Source of the DNA: Lysobacteraceae bacterium CU05-9
GTDB lineage: Bacteria; Pseudomonadota; Gammaproteobacteria; Xanthomonadales; Xanthomonadaceae
DNA length: 64,000 nt
Assembly (NCBI GenBank): GCA_007556525.1
Contig: SWJS01000002.1
Span: 339,380-403,379, forward strand
Direction: 5' to 3'
Position numbers and translations under genes: made by a program. Shown in pieces: positions 61,184 through 64,000 of the stretch. Position 1 is the first letter of the stretch; each line of letters begins with the position of its first letter. The notes beneath the pieces are model-generated. The model saw nothing but the letters and a program-made list of their open reading frames with translations, was not told the origin of the DNA and did not search any database.

Positions 61184-64000
61184 TTAGTTCGCCGGTTTGT
61201 TTTGGAACTTCACCGGAGCACGTTTCGCCTCCTGGATGTTCGCGCCGGAACCGTTGATGCGGTTCTCGACTTGCTCGATGATTTCCGGAGTGCACGATCC
61301 TTCGATGAAGTCTGCGCGTTGCATTTCGCCGTTCTTGAGGTCGACAAAAATACTCTCCGCATCCCCGGTGTTCCGGTTACTGCTCGTGATCAAGCGGCTC
61401 TTCGCTGGCAGTGACTTGCTGTCTGCCTTTATGCCGTGCGTGGTTGGACGCAATCCGCAGTAGCTGTACTTACCGTCGACGTCGGTGATGAAGTACGTAC
61501 CGTCTTCCATGTACAACCGGACGCCCGGAATTCCAAGTTCACCCTTGTCCTTCACGGAGTTCCAGTTACAGTCGACGAACACTTGTCCGACTACGCAACC
61601 GTCGTTGGTGAAGACTCCACCTTCGACGCGGACCTTCCATTCGCTCTCATTCGAACAGACACCCGGCACCGTGCTCTTCGGACATTCAAAGTGGACTCGG
61701 TTAATGCCGTCGCCTTCGGATGCACCGACGCCAACCCGCACGCGGTAGATGACCATCGCGGTTGCACCCGGTGCCAACGTATCCAACGTCACGTTGATCA
61801 CTGGACCTGGCGCACCGGCGATGCTGACCATCTTCGCACCCTGCACTACCGTGACGTTGTCGACCAGCAGGAAGCCTGCAGGCAAACGGTCCACCATGAC
61901 GGCTGGTGCTGCTGCAACTTGTCCCGTGTTCTTCACTGTCACGGTGTAAGTGACGATGTCACCGACTTCCGCGATGTTGGTGGAGCCACGTTTTTGCACA
62001 AACAATTGCGCCGCTGCCTTCGGATAGACAATGGTGATGAGCGCCGTGTTCGAAGTCAGACCCGACTTGTCCTTGATGTTGTAAGGAATTGGCGTTGGAT
62101 CACCGGTGAACGATGCGAGTGGTACGAACGTGGCATCGCCGTTGTTCGAGATGTTCCATTGACCTTCATCGGTTACCGTCAGTTCGTCCATGTCGCCGTC
62201 ATTGTCGGTGTCACGGCCCTTCGCCTTTCCGTACGCAAAACCGGTCGGCTGCGGCGTATTGCCGCCACCACTTGGCGCGCTGTCGAGCAAGATGTTGATC
62301 GTGCTTACATCAAGATCACCGTCCGGATCGTAGTCGTTCGCGCTTGCAGACAAGGTCACTGTTTGACCGACATTGTCAGCTCGTTTGAAGTCGTCGACTG
62401 CGACTGGTGGGTTTTGCTTCAGTGGCGTCACTTCCGTGCAAAGTTCCTTCGCATCACACGTCATGGCTTCCGGTGGGACAACAACGTTGCTGATTGTCTT
62501 CGTTCCAGGCGTAGGCTGTGCAACGACCTTCACGCGGAAGAGCAAAGTCGTGCTGCCGTAGCCAGGCACCGTGACGATCGCCTTGTTGCCGCACTTCGTG
62601 CCTGCAACCGCATTCACTGCGCATGTGAAGTCATCGCTATCCTGTGCGGTGGTTTGCGCAGGTACCGACTCCATGATGGCGCCAACCGGGATCAGCGCAC
62701 TTGTGCCACTCGAGTTCGAGATGGTGAGTGCGTAGACCAAGATGCCATTCGGAGTGGCTTCGGGTCCGCCGGATTGCAGTGTTTTGGCAATTGACATGCG
62801 AGGCTGCTCAACTGGCGTCACGACACAGTGATCGCTCGTTGAATTTTCATCGCACACAACCGGTGGCGTTTCCAGCGTATCGGTCACCACGTTGTTGATC
62901 GTCGCGACACCTGCCGGAATTGGCGATGCAGCCTTGACCGTGAACAGGAACGACATCGTACCGCCGCTGCCTGCAATTGGACTCACCACCGTGATGACGC
63001 ATTTCTTCGGCGGTGCATCACCGGCCTTGCAGTCGGTCGTCACCTTGTCGTCGACGCTGACGAACGTGGTGTGCATTGGCAAAACATCATAGAACTGCAC
63101 GTTGCTCGCCGATGCGCCACCGCTGTTTTTGACAGTGATTGTGTACGTCAATGTTTCACCCGCTTCGACGGTGCCTGGTTTGCTACCGGACTCCGCCGTG
63201 AGTTTCTTCGACGTCGTGATCAATGCAGGTTGCACCGGTGTTTCAACACAGTGGTTCGTGTCAGTCGGTACGCAATCGCCCGGAGGTGTTGCATCGTTCG
63301 TCACAAGGTTACTGATCTTCGTCACGCCTGCAGGAATTGGATCGTTGACCTTGACCGCAACGGTGACTTGTTGCGATGCGCCGCCCGCGATCGGATCCTT
63401 CAACGTGATGAGGCAGTCTTGCTGGCCACTGGTTCCAACCGTGCAATTCGCGAACGAGATGTTCGTGCCCGTGATGCTGAGCAGCGTCGTGTTCGCAGGA
63501 ACGACTTCATGGAACGTGTGGTTGATCGCACTCGCCTTGCCTGCCGCGTTGCTTGCAGTGATCGTGTACGTCAGCGTTTCACCAGGCTGGGCAAAACCAT
63601 CCGCCGTCGCCCCAGTTTCCACTGGCTTGGCCTTCACCACCGTGACTTCAGGTGATTGCACCGGTGTTTCGACGCAGTGATTGGTGTCGCTTGGTACGCA
63701 GTCACCCGGAGGCGCACTCGTATCCGTCACGAGGTTGCTGATCTTCGTCACGCCCGCAGGAATTGGATCGTTGACCTTCACTGCAACGGTGAGTTGTTGC
63801 GAAGCTCCGCCAGCGATCGAGTCCTTCAACGTAATCAAGCAGTCCTGTGTGCCGCTCGTTCCGACGGTGCAATTTTCGAAGGCAATGTTCGTACCCGTGA
63901 TGGATTGCAGTGTCGTGTTTGCAGGAATCACTTCATGGAACTGATGATTCACAGCCGACGCAACACCCGTCGCGTTACTGATCGTGACGGTGTACGTCAG
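61184..64000 (-). CDS. Large DUF11/SdrD-type repeat surface protein, C-terminal part (continues off the window)
   Basis: More than 938 residues; the frame is open at 64000. It is built from DUF11-type Ig-like repeats (TYTITASNAAGKASAINHTFHEVVPANTTLLSI type) of about 142 residues each, in which two neighbouring units at 63240-63660 and 63667-64000 are almost identical in DNA. A cadherin-like module (SANDYDPDGDLDVSTINI) lies near the middle. A SdrD B-like domain (DCNWNSVKDKGELGIPGVRLYMEDGTYFITDVDGKYSYCGL) sits near the end. The N-terminus and any signal are outside the window. Probably exported adhesin-like protein; the paired Cys (DCVPTDTNHCVETP) repeat regularly. Confidence 0.88.
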   Translation of the reverse strand: MTYTVTISNATGVASAVNHQFHEVIPANTTLQSITGTNIAFENCTVGTSGTQDCLITLKDSIAGGASQQLTVAVKVNDPIPAGVTKISNLVTDTSAPPGDCVPSDTNHCVETPVQSPEVTVVKAKPVETGATADGFAQPGETLTYTITASNAAGKASAINHTFHEVVPANTTLLSITGTNISFANCTVGTSGQQDCLITLKDPIAGGASQQVTVAVKVNDPIPAGVTKISNLVTNDATPPGDCVPTDTNHCVETPVQPALITTSKKLTAESGSKPGTVEAGETLTYTITVKNSGGASASNVQFYDVLPMHTTFVSVDDKVTTDCKAGDAPPKKCVITVVSPIAGSGGTMSFLFTVKAASPIPAGVATINNVVTDTLETPPVVCDENSTSDHCVVTPVEQPRMSIAKTLQSGGPEATPNGILVYALTISNSSGTSALIPVGAIMESVPAQTTAQDSDDFTCAVNAVAGTKCGNKAIVTVPGYGSTTLLFRVKVVAQPTPGTKTISNVVVPPEAMTCDAKELCTEVTPLKQNPPVAVDDFKRADNVGQTVTLSASANDYDPDGDLDVSTINILLDSAPSGGGNTPQPTGFAYGKAKGRDTDNDGDMDELTVTDEGQWNISNNGDATFVPLASFTGDPTPIPYNIKDKSGLTSNTALITIVYPKAAAQLFVQKRGSTNIAEVGDIVTYTVTVKNTGQVAAAPAVMVDRLPAGFLLVDNVTVVQGAKMVSIAGAPGPVINVTLDTLAPGATAMVIYRVRVGVGASEGDGINRVHFECPKSTVPGVCSNESEWKVRVEGGVFTNDGCVVGQVFVDCNWNSVKDKGELGIPGVRLYMEDGTYFITDVDGKYSYCGLRPTTHGIKADSKSLPAKSRLITSSNRNTGDAESIFVDLKNGEMQRADFIEGSCTPEIIEQVENRINGSGANIQEAKRAPVKFQNKPAN

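Overview
The window reads as chromosomal DNA of a Gammaproteobacterium close to the Xanthomonadales/Lysobacterales. The basis is gene content: a CopL-like leader ahead of a copper operon, an Entner-Doudoroff cluster with a LacI regulator, a ligase-associated repair operon, PlsB, Rep and an A-type RNase P RNA. Base composition is moderately GC-rich over most genes. It is clearly richer in A+T in about 33.1-35.1 kb and 37.3-44.6 kb, where defence-type genes sit. No tRNA or rRNA gene was seen.

Layout. 0-6.8 kb (minus strand): a copL-like leader gene, a TonB-dependent receptor, two PepSY membrane proteins (one fused to a ferredoxin/flavin reductase) and a copA multicopper oxidase cut off by an IS30-type element that runs out of the window. 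7-14.6 kb: csbD, rnpB, an APH(3')-like kinase, a DUF486 protein, plsB, a candidate small RNA, rep and tdk. 14.8-24.6 kb: mutM, then zwf-pgl-edd-glk-eda-lacI with overlapping genes, a four-helix-bundle (S23-type) gene bracketed by inverted heptamer arrays, and a GH13 alpha-glucosidase. 25-31 kb: a DUF2306 protein, a DesK-type two-component pair, acs, a zinc-ribbon membrane protein and a pirin. 31-33 kb: a copper P-type ATPase wrecked by two internal deletions, with its YHS domain split off and a CueR-type promoter; a CueR-like gene lies at 36.8 kb.

33.2-47.0 kb and 51.8-52.8 kb form an accessory zone rich in likely defence genes: an AAA ATPase + RloB pair with palindromes at both ends; a solitary HigA-like regulator; a Detocs-type two-component system (sensor, kinase, receiver, receiver-nucleosidase) whose sensor-kinase is split at a run of eight C; a nuclease-DUF2075 protein; a shortened Vsr; a small protein plus TIR/deoxyribosyltransferase-like protein; and an AbiEi-like regulator bracketed by two palindromic repeats exactly 1,000 bp apart. 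Between and after these lie ordinary genes: an alpha/beta hydrolase, an M23 peptidase, a trpB with its own leader peptide and attenuator, a TauE permease, a VWA protein, a glutathione transferase, the four-gene ligase-associated repair operon (exonuclease, ligase, helicase, PdeM), a flavin/pyridoxamine-oxidase-fold protein, lipoproteins, and the C-terminal part of a large DUF11-repeat surface protein at the right edge.

Points that stand out: the Detocs locus with its possible frameshift switch, the two small genes bracketed by unusual repeats, damage to both copper-detoxification genes, the trpB attenuator, and a dispersed intergenic palindrome family with a core of TGTCACAATTGTGACA. All assignments come from reading the sequence; no database search was run.
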